From Polyangium sp. y55x31 (GTDB lineage Bacteria; Myxococcota_A; Polyangia; Polyangiales; Polyangiaceae): a stretch of 64,000 nt of DNA. The notes below the pieces were generated by a model. That model made no database searches. It saw nothing but the letters and a program-made list of their open reading frames with translations, and was not told the DNA's origin. Where the stretch lies: contig NZ_JARZHG010000022.1 of assembly GCF_029946505.1 (NCBI RefSeq), positions 62,001 to 126,000 of the forward strand, given 5' to 3'. Below are positions 50,867 through 60,152 of this stretch, piece by piece. A program made the translations under genes and the position numbers. How positions within the stretch are numbered: position 1 is the stretch's first letter; each line of letters begins with the position of its first letter.

Positions 50867-51355
50867 ATGGCATTCGACAAGAAGATTTCTCGTCTCGTCT
50901 CCATGCTGGCCGTGCTCGTCATCGGCGGCGTCGCTTCGATGGATATGGGCTGCGCGGCGGCCGGCCCGGAGGATCCGGACCTCAACGCCTCGATCGCGGA
51001 CGAGAACGTCGCCGAGGCCGAGCTCGCCGTCGGCGAGGGTGGGATTTGCAGCGCCGGCGGCTGCGACCCTGGCCTCGATTGCTGCCCTGCCGGGTTCTTC
51101 AGCGTCTGTCGCAACCTCGACACCGACGAGAACAACTGCGGCTCCTGCGGGCACCAATGCGACACGGGCGAGCAATGCGTCAACGGAGCCTGCGAGTGCA
51201 CGAGCACGAGCTGCTGCCCGAGCGGCGAGGTCTATTGCACGAGTTATCCTGCGGGCTGCTCGAACCTCAACAACAGGTACCACTGCGGAGCTTGCGGCAA
51301 CCGTTGCAACAATCTGGAGGTGTGCGTCGAGGGCGAGTGCGTGTCTGAGCTGTGA
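50867..51355 (+). CDS. Small exported Cys-rich protein
   Basis: 162 residues; ATG 50867 follows CGAGGAGAAG. An N-terminal export signal (core MLAVLVIGGVASM) ends near MGCAAAG, not a classic lipobox because of the Asp before MG. The mature part has about 20 Cys in a repeated CGSCGHQCDTGEQCVNGAC-like pattern, seen again as CGACGNRCNNLEVCVEGEC. Myxobacteria have many such tandem Cys-knot-like proteins of unknown role, thought to be disulfide-bonded surface or matrix proteins. It is convergent with the M43 protease gene. Confidence 0.7.
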   Translation: MAFDKKISRLVSMLAVLVIGGVASMDMGCAAAGPEDPDLNASIADENVAEAELAVGEGGICSAGGCDPGLDCCPAGFFSVCRNLDTDENNCGSCGHQCDTGEQCVNGACECTSTSCCPSGEVYCTSYPAGCSNLNNRYHCGACGNRCNNLEVCVEGECVSEL

Positions 51356-51406
51356 TGCGGGGCAAGCGCGCCGTGCTCGCACGGCGCGCTTGCACAGTCT
51401 ACCGCT

Positions 51407-52738
51407 TCAGTTGCAGGTCGCGCCGACGATGCTCGAGACCTCGCTCACGCAGGTGCTATCCCATCCCGTATTGCAGCAATAGGGATCGGCGTTGCACAGC
51501 GTCGTCGTGAGGCCCTGGCCGTCGCAGCCCTTCGTGAGCTTGGTGCCGGTCGTGCACGCGCTGTGCGTGCACGAGCCCATCTTGCACGCGGCGCTGTCGC
51601 CGACGGTGTAGACCTCGGTCACGCACGTGCTGTCCCATTGCGTGGAGCAGCAATAGGGGTCCTCGGCGCAGACGGCCTGGACGACCGCGCCACACGCCGA
51701 CGCGTCCAGCGCCACGCCGGTCACGCACTTGTCGTGCGCGCACGTGCCGGAGGGCGGCGGCGGCGGCGGCGGAGGCGGCGGCGGCGGAGGCGGCGGAGGC
51801 GGCGGCGGCGGCGGCGGGCTGCCCGAGGCGCGGTACGTGTCCCATTGGGACTGCATGCGAGAGATCTGACCCGCCGTGAACGAGTTCATGCACGAGTCAT
51901 CGGTGTAATCCATGAAGTTCTTGACCGGGTCGAGCCCGCCACCGGAGCAGGTGTCGCGGTTCGTCGGACAGCCGCTGGCCGCCGAGGCCTCCGGGGGCGT
52001 ATCCGAGACCGAGTCGCCCGGGGACGCGCAGCCGCCCTGGAACGTATGGTAGAGGCCGAGCCAGTGGCCGACCTCGTGCGTGCCCGTGTCGCCCAGGTTG
52101 TAGGGCGCCGCCGTCCCGCCGGGGACGCTGCTGTACAAGAGTACGACGCCGTCGTCGCTGGGCGCGCCGCTGTACCACGAGGGGAACGTCGCCCAGCCGA
52201 GGAGGCCGCCGCCGAGGTTCGCCGTGTAGATGTTGAGCGCGTTCGCTCCGCCCTTGCGGAGCGCGGCCTTGGCGTTCGTCTCGGCCGATGTGTCTGGGCT
52301 CATCGTGTACCAGGTCGAGTTCGTCGTCCGATCGACCGAGATGAGCTGGAACTGGAAGCCGGAGCCCGCGTACGCGGCGTTGAGCACCGCGATCTGCTGG
52401 TCGATCTGGCTCTGCGGGACGTCGCCGTTCGCGATGCCCGTGCCCTTGTTGATGACGTGGAAGTAGACGGGGATCGTGACGGTGCCGGAGAAGGCGTTGT
52501 CCGGACGCACGATCTTGATCCGCTCGAACTCCTCTTCGACGCGGAGCATCTCGTCCGCGGGGAGGTTCTTGACGCCGCATCCACGCCCGGGGAGCGAGGT
52601 CGGATCCAGCGTCGCGTCGCCGACGAGATCATCGTCGACGCCGCTCTCGGTGCCGTCGTCCACGGCGCAGCCGGCGCCCATCGAGGCGGCTCCGAAGAAA
52701 AGGCCACCGACGGCCAAGAAGTGATGGACTCGTTTCAT
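51407..52738 (-). CDS. Secreted M43 (pappalysin-like) zinc metalloprotease with polyproline linker and Cys-rich tail
   Basis: 443 residues. A lipoprotein-like signal ends near MGAGC (about residue 24), followed by an acidic propeptide-like region. The catalytic domain has [11 protein letters not shown] (zinc His about 221, 225 and 231, Glu 222), with a later Met-turn-like MDYTDDSCM. This is the M43 pappalysin/ulilysin signature. A run of about 22 prolines then links to two copies of a Cys-rich module ending [14 protein letters not shown] and [14 protein letters not shown]. The module could bind cell surface or substrate. The enzyme is likely exported and metal-dependent; the substrate is unknown. 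Confidence 0.9.
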   Translation of the reverse strand: MKRVHHFLAVGGLFFGAASMGAGCAVDDGTESGVDDDLVGDATLDPTSLPGRGCGVKNLPADEMLRVEEEFERIKIVRPDNAFSGTVTIPVYFHVINKGTGIANGDVPQSQIDQQIAVLNAAYAGSGFQFQLISVDRTTNSTWYTMSPDTSAETNAKAALRKGGANALNIYTANLGGGLLGWATFPSWYSGAPSDDGVVLLYSSVPGGTAAPYNLGDTGTHEVGHWLGLYHTFQGGCASPGDSVSDTPPEASAASGCPTNRDTCSGGGLDPVKNFMDYTDDSCMNSFTAGQISRMQSQWDTYRASGSPPPPPPPPPPPPPPPPPPPPPPSGTCAHDKCVTGVALDASACGAVVQAVCAEDPYCCSTQWDSTCVTEVYTVGDSAACKMGSCTHSACTTGTKLTKGCDGQGLTTTLCNADPYCCNTGWDSTCVSEVSSIVGATCN

Positions 52739-53352
52739 GAAAATTCCCTCCTTCGTTCAGGGAAGCGACAGGCGGGAAAACTATCAGACCCGTGCGGCTC
52801 GCATCAACGGAAGCGGGCGTCCGGCGCATAGATGATCAACTGGCGCCGCGCGTCATACGCGGAACTTTTCAAGAGGGACGGCAAGATGGTGTGGGGGACT
52901 CCGGACCGGGCGGAGGTCGGGGTGTCCGCAATGGCGGCGGTATCGGGACGAGCCGGACGACCGAACGCAGAACGGGACGGGGAGATTCGGGGCGGGCCGG
53001 GGGCTCGGGGTGAGGGAAATCGAGCGGAGGAGGGTGCGGGCGAATGCGGACGTCAAAGAATGATCACCTGGTACTTCCAGTTTCCCCCATGTTTACGTCC
53101 TGTATTGCCTTCTCGATCGATTCCATTTTCCCTTGCCGGGTCCGCATTCCAGGCTACTTTCCCGTCGTCTCGTCGCTCGGCAAAACGCGCAAATGGCGCC
53201 GACCGAGGGTCGAGGTGAGGCTCGCACTGCATCGAAATGCGGGCCTGTCCCGACGACCGACCCGCGGAGGCGCGGCCGGCGATGGAATTTTCGCTCGGCG
53301 TCGCGAGACGTCGAGCCACAGCTACGCTCAAACGCAACTGGGGGAAACGACA
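52739..53352. other. Divergent promoter region
   Basis: About 610 bp between the M43 gene (minus) and a lipoprotein gene (plus). The part near 53050-53160 is less GC-rich than its surroundings and is the likeliest promoter zone. I see no gene, repeat or RNA that I can support. Confidence 0.45.
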
Positions 53353-54105
53353 ATGCACTTCAATAAACTTATCGCGTTCGGCAGCATGATGGTGCTCGGT
53401 GGCCTCGTCACGATGAGCGGTTGCAATGACATGAACGGCCCGGGGGAGGGCGAGAATGGCATGACGTCGAGCGTCCAGATGGCGTTCACCGGCGCCGTGA
53501 GCTGGGAGGGCAACTCCGTGCTCATCACGGCCACCCGTGACGGGCAGGCCGATAGCAAGTACCGCTGCTACAACGAGGCCGAAGCGTGCTTCAACTTCAA
53601 CGCCGACGGCACGATCGAGCCCGCGACGGGCCAGAACAAGGCCGCGAAGGCCTTCGATGAGCTCTGCTCCTCCGTCGACGTGCCCGATCCCGATTATCCG
53701 GGCAGCTTGAACGTGACGTTCACGTACGTCATCTACGCCGGCGAGAATTGCAACGGCACGGTCATCAACGACGAGAACAACACCCACGACTTCGTCTGCT
53801 ACGCCGCCGATGACTTCCTCACGCAAGATTACCCGAACCAGACCGCGAACGAGGAGCTGCCGCCCGGAGACCTCCTGAACAAGGTCCTGTGCGTTTCGGA
53901 GAACACCGACAAGGACTTCGTGTTCATCTCCTGCGCGGAGATCGATGTCCCCGAGTACTCCTACGCCACCGCTGCCTTCGACTGCGGCTGCGTGCCGGAC
54001 AACTACGGCGGGTGCAACTGCGGCGACCTCGACCCGAGCGCCGACATCGATCCCTCGTGCTCGGCCGACCCCGCGAACTACTGCGCCATTCTCTGCGGTC
54101 CCTGA
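53353..54105 (+). CDS. Lipoprotein, unknown function
   Basis: 250 residues; ATG 53353 follows GGGGGAAACG. The lipobox ends at Cys 24 (TMSGC). The mature protein has about twelve Cys, many near the C-terminus (FDCGCVPDNYGGCNCGDL), so it is probably a disulfide-bonded globular lipoprotein. The centre shows alternating hydrophobic residues (NVTFTYVIYAGENCNGTVI), suggesting beta structure. No named family is recognised. It converges with the next gene with 25 bp between the stops. Confidence 0.75.
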   Translation: MHFNKLIAFGSMMVLGGLVTMSGCNDMNGPGEGENGMTSSVQMAFTGAVSWEGNSVLITATRDGQADSKYRCYNEAEACFNFNADGTIEPATGQNKAAKAFDELCSSVDVPDPDYPGSLNVTFTYVIYAGENCNGTVINDENNTHDFVCYAADDFLTQDYPNQTANEELPPGDLLNKVLCVSENTDKDFVFISCAEIDVPEYSYATAAFDCGCVPDNYGGCNCGDLDPSADIDPSCSADPANYCAILCGP

Positions 54106-54130
54106 ACGCGGGCACCCAGGCCCTCGGACA

Positions 54131-55231
54131 TCAGAACGACATCGGCAGCGCCGCGAGAAGCGGCGCCACGCCGATCCACGCGGCGGCGGCCGCGAGCACA
54201 TCGAATGCGGCCGCGTCGAGGCGCTCCTCGGCGCGGCGCCTTCGGGCCATGAGCCCCATCGCGAGCAGCATCCCCGCACATCCCACGGAAAGCCACGCGT
54301 GCGCGGGGCTTATGGCAGCGGCGATGTCGCTCGTGGTGACGTGAATGAGCGTTCCTCCACGAAAAGCGAATCGGTTCGAGCCGTCGTCGATGGTGACGAA
54401 ATCGTGCACGACGTCGCGCCGAAGGGTCACGGGCGCGCTCCTCTCCACGAGATTCTGGCAGCTCCGCTGGCCGCCGATGCTGAATTCGCACAGGCTCGCG
54501 GTGGTATTGCAGGATCGCTCGATGGAGAGCCCATCCACCTGGTCTCGGTAGACGTCCAGCATGGCGGGCCATCGGCTGTGGCGGTGGTCGAGCACCTCCG
54601 CGGGTTTGCCCTGCGCAGGCGGGAGGACGCCCAGCTCGGGGAGCGAGGCGAGATAGGTATCGGCCGCTGGATACCGCCCTGCGCGAACGAATGCGTGGAC
54701 GAGCAGCGCCGCGGCGAGCAAAAGGGATGCGAGGCTTCCGGCGTGGAGAAGGAGGCTTCCCGCCGCGCGAATGCGTCGAGAAAAAGAATCACGCGCGCGG
54801 ACGAGCAAGAGGGGGACGAGCGCGCCGAGCGCGCCGACGATGGGAAACGCGAACGGCGCGAGGAAGGCGAACCAGCCATCGGGCTCCTCGAATGGCCAGA
54901 AGGACAAGCCCGCCATCTCCCAATCGCCGATGCAATAGCTGCAAGCGCAGCCGAGCGGCGCGGACGTGATACGCGCATCCATGCCGAGATCCGCAGAGAA
55001 CACGAGGAGGGGCACCGTCGCGAGCAGGCCGAAGGCAGTGACGATGTGCCGGCCTTTCGCGAGGCTCACGGCGAGGACGAGCACGAGGGCCGCGATGGAG
55101 CCGCCGAGGACGTGCATCCACGTGGGCGAAGCGGCAAACGAGGTCACGGCGAGCGCCACGCCGACGGACGCGAGCTTCGCAACGAAAAGGAATGCGGCCC
55201 GGGCCTTCGAGCGAGGGGGATCGGCGGACAT
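54131..55231 (-). CDS. Polytopic membrane protein, unknown function
   Basis: About 366 residues; ATG 55231. About six membrane segments: four in the first 150 residues, one around 170 and one near the C-terminus (about 315-335). A large loop lies between the last two (about 190-300) with paired Cys (RSCNTTASLCEF, GQRSCQNLV). A short Cys-rich loop PLGCACSYCIGDWE lies near residue 95. The TAAGGT box 13 nt before the start is a possible -10. The gene is divergent from the OB-fold lipoprotein gene, with only 63 bp between the starts. I recognise no family. Confidence 0.7.
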   Translation of the reverse strand: MSADPPRSKARAAFLFVAKLASVGVALAVTSFAASPTWMHVLGGSIAALVLVLAVSLAKGRHIVTAFGLLATVPLLVFSADLGMDARITSAPLGCACSYCIGDWEMAGLSFWPFEEPDGWFAFLAPFAFPIVGALGALVPLLLVRARDSFSRRIRAAGSLLLHAGSLASLLLAAALLVHAFVRAGRYPAADTYLASLPELGVLPPAQGKPAEVLDHRHSRWPAMLDVYRDQVDGLSIERSCNTTASLCEFSIGGQRSCQNLVERSAPVTLRRDVVHDFVTIDDGSNRFAFRGGTLIHVTTSDIAAAISPAHAWLSVGCAGMLLAMGLMARRRRAEERLDAAAFDVLAAAAAWIGVAPLLAALPMSF

Positions 55232-55257
55232 CGGGGGTCGAGAGACCTTACCACCGG

Positions 55258-55286
55258 TTGTCTCGGGCGTGCGGACCTCGTAGCCT
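55258..55286 (+). promoter_or_regulatory. Promoter TTGTCT-N17-TAGCCT, short leader
   Basis: TTGTCT (55258-55263) and TAGCCT (55281-55286) are 17 bp apart. The -10 ends 8 nt before ATG 55295. This is the best -35/-10 pair among the short-leader candidates. Confidence 0.5.
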
Positions 55287-55294
55287 GTGGCGCC

Positions 55295-56077
55295 ATGACG
55301 CGCCGATGCTCGTGGTTCCGGGTCGCTCTCGTGGCCTTCGGGGTCGTCTCCTGCTCCCGCTCCGACAATGCCTCGCGCGAGGGCGCCGCATCCGCCTCCG
55401 CGAGCGTTGCCCCGCCGCCCCCCACCCCTTCCGTCCGGTCGAATGCGCCCGAGGTGGAAGTGTCCCACGTCGAGCTGCTCGACGCCTACGAGGCGAGCGC
55501 GGCGCGCGCGGACGAGCGATTCAAGGGCAAACGCGTGCTCGTCCGGGGCAAGGTCGGCGAGGTCGTGAAGGAGGGGGCGAACACGGTGGTCACGATGCCC
55601 AAGGAGGCGAAGCCCGACGCACCGTCCGTGCGGTGTTCGGTGCGGGAAAGCGAGGCGGCCGAGGTCGCGGCGTGGAAGGCCGACGATTCCGTCGACGTCG
55701 TCGGCAAGCTCGTGAAATTCGACAAACACGCCACGCTCGAAGGGTGCGTGGTGAACACGCAGGTCAAGGCCTGCCGGGTCGTGGCGAAGGCGCTCGGGCG
55801 CGGGACGTGCGAGCAGGACCGCGAGGAGCTCGGCGCGCGCCTCGTGCTCGGCGCAGAACAAGCGTCGCTCGTGTGCGGGAGCCCGGCCGGGTTCGAGGCC
55901 TGGCGCGCCAAGACGGCGAGCTTGCCGGCGCAGGAGCGCGCGGGGCGCATGATCAGCGTGGATACGACCTCGTGCCACCTGACCTACGAGGGCCTGACCC
56001 CGCGTCTCGCGGTGGAGTTCTCCTCGGCGCTCGCGCGCGTCCGGTGGGAGAATGACGTGCCGACGCTCGCACCCTGA
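55295..56077 (+). CDS. Lipoprotein with OB-fold tRNA_anti-like domain
   Basis: 260 residues. The lipobox ends at Cys 20 (GVVSC). A Ser/Ala/Pro linker leads to a tRNA_anti-like OB-fold domain (about 55-150). Its typical opening is [30 protein letters not shown] and it ends [19 protein letters not shown]. In this PF12869-type family the domain is usually periplasmic or lipid-anchored and not known to bind tRNA. The remaining ~110 residues have three Cys and no known domain. Confidence 0.75.
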   Translation: MTRRCSWFRVALVAFGVVSCSRSDNASREGAASASASVAPPPPTPSVRSNAPEVEVSHVELLDAYEASAARADERFKGKRVLVRGKVGEVVKEGANTVVTMPKEAKPDAPSVRCSVRESEAAEVAAWKADDSVDVVGKLVKFDKHATLEGCVVNTQVKACRVVAKALGRGTCEQDREELGARLVLGAEQASLVCGSPAGFEAWRAKTASLPAQERAGRMISVDTTSCHLTYEGLTPRLAVEFSSALARVRWENDVPTLAP

Positions 56078-56167
56078 AACCTCGCAATGGGCAGCATTCC
56101 GATCGGAATGCCGCCTCCGCCGGCCGCTTCCGCGTCCGCCCGAGCTTCCGCCGCCGCTCCCCCGTGC

Positions 56168-56173
56168 TACATC
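56168..56173 (+). promoter_or_regulatory. Candidate -10 box TACATC before gatC, short-leader promoter
   Basis: TACATC ends 8 nt before ATG 56182 in the context GTGCTACATCC. It matches the same GCTAnnnn arrangement as the other short-leader boxes. Confidence 0.4.
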
Positions 56174-56181
56174 CGCGGACG

Positions 56182-56499
56182 ATGCCCCCCGCGCCCGAAG
56201 GATCTGCCCCCATCGCCGAGGACGAGGTCCGCTCGCTCGCTCGCCTCGCCAACCTCGATCTCCCCGACGCCGAGATCCGACGTTTGACCGGGGATCTCGG
56301 CCGTATCCTCGCGTACGTCCGGCAGCTCGAAGAGCTCGACGTGACGGGAATCGAGCCGACGGCGTACGTGGCGATCGAGCGGGCAGAGCTTCGGGCCGAC
56401 GAGCCGCACGAGAGCCTGCCGCACGAGATCGCGCTCCGCGAGGCGCCGCGGACGTCGATGGATGGGTTCGCGGTGCCCGGCTTCGTGGAAGAGGATTGA
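56182..56499 (+). CDS. gatC: Asp/Glu-tRNA amidotransferase subunit C
   Basis: 105 residues. The small subunit of the tRNA-dependent amidotransferase, which stabilises GatA on GatB. It has the typical [41 protein letters not shown] helix pair and the C-terminal [20 protein letters not shown] ending. It lies 2 bp before gatA on the same strand, forming a gatC-gatA operon. Start ATG 56182 is preferred over an earlier in-frame codon at 56164, which would lie within the promoter box. Confidence 0.92.
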   Translation: MPPAPEGSAPIAEDEVRSLARLANLDLPDAEIRRLTGDLGRILAYVRQLEELDVTGIEPTAYVAIERAELRADEPHESLPHEIALREAPRTSMDGFAVPGFVEED

Positions 56500-56501
56500 T
56501 C

Positions 56502-58085
56502 ATGGACGCGACGGTGCTCGATCGCTCGATCCCGGAGCTCGCCGGCCTCGTCACGCGGGGCGAGGTCTCGGCCGAGGAGGTCACGAAGGCCTGCCTCGAT
56601 CGCATCACGCGGCGCGACGGCGCGCTCGGGGCCTTTCTGACGGTGCAAGCCGAGGAGGCGCTCCAGGCTGCCCGCGCGGTCGATCAGAAGCGCGCGCGTG
56701 GCGAGGCGCTGGGGCCGCTCGCCGGCGTGCCCATCGGCATCAAGGACGCGCTCTGCACGCGCGACGCGCCGACCACGGCCGGATCGCGGATCCTCCTCAG
56801 GCCTTCCTCGACAGGCGAGGCGACGCCCGATCCGCGGCGCGGCTTCCGGCCGCCCTACGACGCGACGGTGGTCGCGCGCCTGCGCGAGGCCGACGCGGTG
56901 CTCGTCGGCAAGACGAACATGGACGAGTTCGCGATGGGCTCGTCGAACGAAAACAGCGCGTTTTTCCCGGCGAAGAACCCCTGGGATCCGTCGCGCATCC
57001 CGGGCGGCTCGTCGGGCGGGAGCGCGGTCGCGGTCGCGGCGGGGCTCGCGCTCGGCGCGCTCGGATCGGACACGGGCGGCAGCATCCGCCAGCCCGCGGC
57101 GCTCACGGGGACGGTCGGGATCAAGCCGACGTACGGGCGCGTGTCGCGCTACGGGCTCATCGCGTTCGCGTCGAGCCTCGATCAGGTCGGGCCCTTCGCG
57201 GCGGACGTACGCTCGGCGGCGCGCCTGCTCGGCGTGATCGCGGGGCGTGATCCGCACGATCAAACGAGCCTCGGCGCGCCCGTCGCGGCGTACGAGGAGG
57301 CCTGCGGGCGCGATGTGCGGGGGATGCGGATCGGCGTGCCGGAGGAGTATTTTGCCAAGGGGTTCGGGGCGAAGGGCGCCGAAGGCGACCCGATGCCCCA
57401 AGCGTCGACCGGGATTCAACCGGCCGTCGAGAAGAGCGTGCGCGAGGCGCTCGCGGGGCTCGCTTCGCTCGGTTGTGAGCTTCGGCCTGTGCGCTTGCCG
57501 CATACGCGGTACGCGGTGGCCACGTATTACGTGCTCGCGACGGCGGAGGCCTCGTCGAACCTTTCGCGGTACGACGGCGTGCGGTTCGGCGCGCGGGCGG
57601 AGGGCGCGGAGAGCCTGGGCGCGCTGTATGCGAAGACGCGCGGCGAGGGCTTCGGCCGCGAGGTCGCGCGGCGCATCGTGCTCGGGACCTACGTGCTCTC
57701 GTCGGGCTACTACGACGCGTATTACCTGCGTGCCCAGCGCGTCCGGACGCTGATCCGCCGCGACTTCGAGGAGGCGTTCCGCGAGGTCGACGTGATCGCG
57801 GCGCCGGTCTCGCCGACGGTGGCTTTCCCGCTCGGCGAGCGTGTCGACGACCCGCTCGCGATGTACCTCGCCGACATCTACACGCTGCCCGCGAGCCTCG
57901 CGGGCGTGCCCGCGCTGAGCGTCCCGTGCGCGCCCACGCCCGCGGAAAACGGCGTTCCTTCGCTCCCCGTGGGCCTGCAGCTCGTGGGCCCGCCGCTCGA
58001 AGAGGCGAGGCTCTGCGCGCTCGCCGCGGCGTGGGAAGGGATCTCGCCGGCGCGCGGGCTTCGTCCGAAGGTCTCGGAAGCATGA
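56502..58085 (+). CDS. gatA: Asp/Glu-tRNA amidotransferase subunit A, with 14-residue insertion
   Basis: 527 residues, slightly longer than typical (about 485). GatA is the amidase that releases ammonia from glutamine for converting Glu-tRNA(Gln) or Asp-tRNA(Asn). The Ser-cisSer-Lys triad is intact: Lys 81 in GIKDA, cis-Ser about 170 in PGGSSGGSA and nucleophile Ser about 194 in TGGSIRQP. An insertion of about 14 residues ([16 protein letters not shown]) lies before PPYDATVV and widens the Lys-Ser spacing compared with well-known GatA. gatB is not next to it, so the operon is incomplete here. The stop overlaps the next start (ATGA). Confidence 0.94.
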   Translation: MDATVLDRSIPELAGLVTRGEVSAEEVTKACLDRITRRDGALGAFLTVQAEEALQAARAVDQKRARGEALGPLAGVPIGIKDALCTRDAPTTAGSRILLRPSSTGEATPDPRRGFRPPYDATVVARLREADAVLVGKTNMDEFAMGSSNENSAFFPAKNPWDPSRIPGGSSGGSAVAVAAGLALGALGSDTGGSIRQPAALTGTVGIKPTYGRVSRYGLIAFASSLDQVGPFAADVRSAARLLGVIAGRDPHDQTSLGAPVAAYEEACGRDVRGMRIGVPEEYFAKGFGAKGAEGDPMPQASTGIQPAVEKSVREALAGLASLGCELRPVRLPHTRYAVATYYVLATAEASSNLSRYDGVRFGARAEGAESLGALYAKTRGEGFGREVARRIVLGTYVLSSGYYDAYYLRAQRVRTLIRRDFEEAFREVDVIAAPVSPTVAFPLGERVDDPLAMYLADIYTLPASLAGVPALSVPCAPTPAENGVPSLPVGLQLVGPPLEEARLCALAAAWEGISPARGLRPKVSEA

Positions 58086-58693
58086 GCGCTCCCCGCTTCG
58101 TCACGGCCCCCGCGGGGCCCGAGCACGCATCCGGCTTGCGGGATCTCTTCAAGGCCGCCTCGTCGCCGTGTTTTTGCCGGTTCTGGCATTTCGACGGGAC
58201 GAACAACGAATGGCTCGACCGCTGCGCGAACGCTCCCGAGGAGAACGCGTCGGCGTTTTTCGGCGCGCTCGCGGTGGGCGGCGACGAGGCGAAGGGGATC
58301 GTGGCGATCCACGAAGACGACGCGGGCAAGCAGACGCTCGTCGGCTGGCTCAAGGTCACGCCCGCGGTTGCGATGCGCAAGGCCTACGAGCGTCGCTTCT
58401 ACAAGCAGCTCCCGGCGTTTCAGGGGGATCGGCAGGGCGTGTTTTTGATCGGCTGCACGCTCGTGCATCCGAGCTTCCGCAAGCAGGGCGTGGCGAAGGC
58501 GCTCGTCGCGGGCGCCGTTGCGTACGCGAAGGAGACGTTCGGCGCGCGCGTGCTCGAAGCCTTGCCGCGCCGGCCGAAGGAGCCGGTGAACGACGAGGAG
58601 CTCTGGACCGGGCCGATGGGCGCGTTCGAGGTGAACGGGTTCGAGGAAGTGGGCGGGCTCGAGCCGTATCCGGTGCTGCGTCGGGTGCTGTAG
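58082..58693 (+). CDS. GNAT-family N-acetyltransferase-like protein
   Basis: 203 residues; ATG 58082 overlaps the gatA stop. The core reads GNAT-like: [14 protein letters not shown] (beta4), then [33 protein letters not shown]. The last phrase has the acyl-CoA loop R/Q-x-x-G-x-G/A as RKQGVA, which is recognisable but not perfect. The N-terminal segment has two Cys in [10 protein letters not shown], which may bind metal. The acceptor is unknown. The gene lies in a run with gatA and a lipoprotein gene, coupled by overlapping stop and start codons (TAGTG). Confidence 0.75.
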   Translation: MSAPRFVTAPAGPEHASGLRDLFKAASSPCFCRFWHFDGTNNEWLDRCANAPEENASAFFGALAVGGDEAKGIVAIHEDDAGKQTLVGWLKVTPAVAMRKAYERRFYKQLPAFQGDRQGVFLIGCTLVHPSFRKQGVAKALVAGAVAYAKETFGARVLEALPRRPKEPVNDEELWTGPMGAFEVNGFEEVGGLEPYPVLRRVL

Positions 58694-59964
58694 TGAAAAA
58701 CTCCCTCACGGCAGCGGCGCTGATCTTTCTCGCCGCGGGCTGCAATCGTTGCACGCCCAAGGACAAGGACACGAAAGCCGACGCAGGCCCGCCCGCGCCG
58801 ATCCCGATCCCCAAGGACGAGCTCTTGCCGCCGCCCGCGCCCTGGGTCTTCAAGCCCGCGCGGATCGGGCCGGGAATCCCGGGGATCGCGCTCCCCGAAG
58901 GCTGCCAGATGCGCGCGCCGCTCGTCCGCGCGAAGGTCGCCGCCTCGACGCGGTTCGTCGCCGCCCCACGCGCCACCGGGGTGCTCGTCGTGGCCGACGC
59001 GGACGAGAAAGAGACGCCGCCGCGGCTCGTCGGGGTCGCCGGGCTCGTCCTCGACGCGGAAGGCGAAAGCAAGGGGGCGACGCCGCTGCCCTGGCTCGAC
59101 GCCGAGGCCATGCCACGGCTCGCGCGCACCGATGCAGGCGCGTGGCTCGCGGCGTACAGCGAGCAGGGCGAGGACAAGCTTTCCCGTGTGTTCGTGCATC
59201 AGGGCGATCACGCGACGCCGCTCGGCGAGGGCGATCGATTCGACGCGCTCGACCTCGCATGCGGCGCTTCGCGATGCGCGCTGCTCACGACGCGCCTCGG
59301 CAACGTCGCGACCGCGGGCGCCGAGCTCTGGATCGGCGCGCCAAACGAGCCGGCGTCGTCGTGGAAGCGGACCGAGCTCGTCCCGGACACGCCCGAGAGC
59401 GACGCGCGCCCGTCGTGCCTCGCACGGATCGAGGCGCCGGCCGGAAGCGACGCCGGCGCGGGCGGGAGCGTGGTCGCGGCGCTGCTCGAAGGGCAAGAGC
59501 TCGTGTTCTGGGAGGCGTCGGACGGCGGCGCGCCACGCTCCATCGGGCGCGTGCCGGCGCCGTTCGGCATCGTGGACGCGACCGTGGCGGCGGGGCCGAT
59601 CGCGCTCGTGTACGGGGCCTCCATCGACGAGGAGGGCTGCGCGAAGGAGGGCGGCAAGCTCCGGTTCGAACGGGTCGGCAAGGAAGCCGCCGAGGTGCGC
59701 GCACACGCCCCGCCGATCTCGGGGGCGCTCCGGCCGCTCGAGCGAGGCGTGCTCGCGACCTACCTCGCCCCGCTCGGCTGCGGCGTCGCGCGGAAGGTGG
59801 CGTACGCGGTGGTCCTCGATGCCGAGGGCACGCCGATTTCCACGCCGATGCCGGTGGCCGACGCGACGAGTTTTGCCGTCGCGGCGCGCGGCGCCGACGT
59901 GGACATGTGGATTCAGATGGGGGACGAGGTCTCGTGGGTGCGCGCGACGTGCGCGGCTCCGTAA
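58693..59964 (+). CDS. Lipoprotein, beta-rich, unknown function
   Basis: 423 residues from GTG 58693, whose first base is the last base of the upstream TAG. The lipobox ends at Cys 17 (LAAGC). A Pro-rich linker (about 25-50) precedes a long beta-rich domain with repeated hydrophobic stretches of about 40 residues (VLVVADADE, LVGVAGLVLDAEG, ALVYGASIDEEG). This could be a beta-propeller-like fold, though no repeat family is certain. About nine Cys are spread along it. Third-position GC is strong. It is translationally coupled to the acetyltransferase-like gene. Confidence 0.7.
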   Translation: MKNSLTAAALIFLAAGCNRCTPKDKDTKADAGPPAPIPIPKDELLPPPAPWVFKPARIGPGIPGIALPEGCQMRAPLVRAKVAASTRFVAAPRATGVLVVADADEKETPPRLVGVAGLVLDAEGESKGATPLPWLDAEAMPRLARTDAGAWLAAYSEQGEDKLSRVFVHQGDHATPLGEGDRFDALDLACGASRCALLTTRLGNVATAGAELWIGAPNEPASSWKRTELVPDTPESDARPSCLARIEAPAGSDAGAGGSVVAALLEGQELVFWEASDGGAPRSIGRVPAPFGIVDATVAAGPIALVYGASIDEEGCAKEGGKLRFERVGKEAAEVRAHAPPISGALRPLERGVLATYLAPLGCGVARKVAYAVVLDAEGTPISTPMPVADATSFAVAARGADVDMWIQMGDEVSWVRATCAAP

Positions 59965-60000
59965 CGCTACGGACGAACCCGTCGTGCCGGGCAAACGGGG

Positions 60001-60108
60001 GTTCGGGGACGTAGCTCGGCTTGTCCGAACGTAGCCCCCGAGCGTCAATCGAGAGTTCGGGGACGTAGCTCGGCTTGTCCGAACGTAGCCCCCGAGCGTC
60101 AATCGAGA
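60001..60108 (+). repeat. Exact 54-bp tandem duplication
   Basis: Two identical 54-bp units (60001-60054 and 60055-60108). Each begins GTTCGGGGACGTAGCTCGGC and holds GTTCGG...CCGAAC and GCTCGG...CCGAGC inverted arms. The tandem lies after a lipoprotein gene and 44 bp before the epimerase-like gene. Exact identity implies a recent duplication. Confidence 0.9.
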
Positions 60109-60152
60109 TGTTGCCATCGCCGCGCGAGCGGGTAGTGTCGAGTCCGCCCCGC

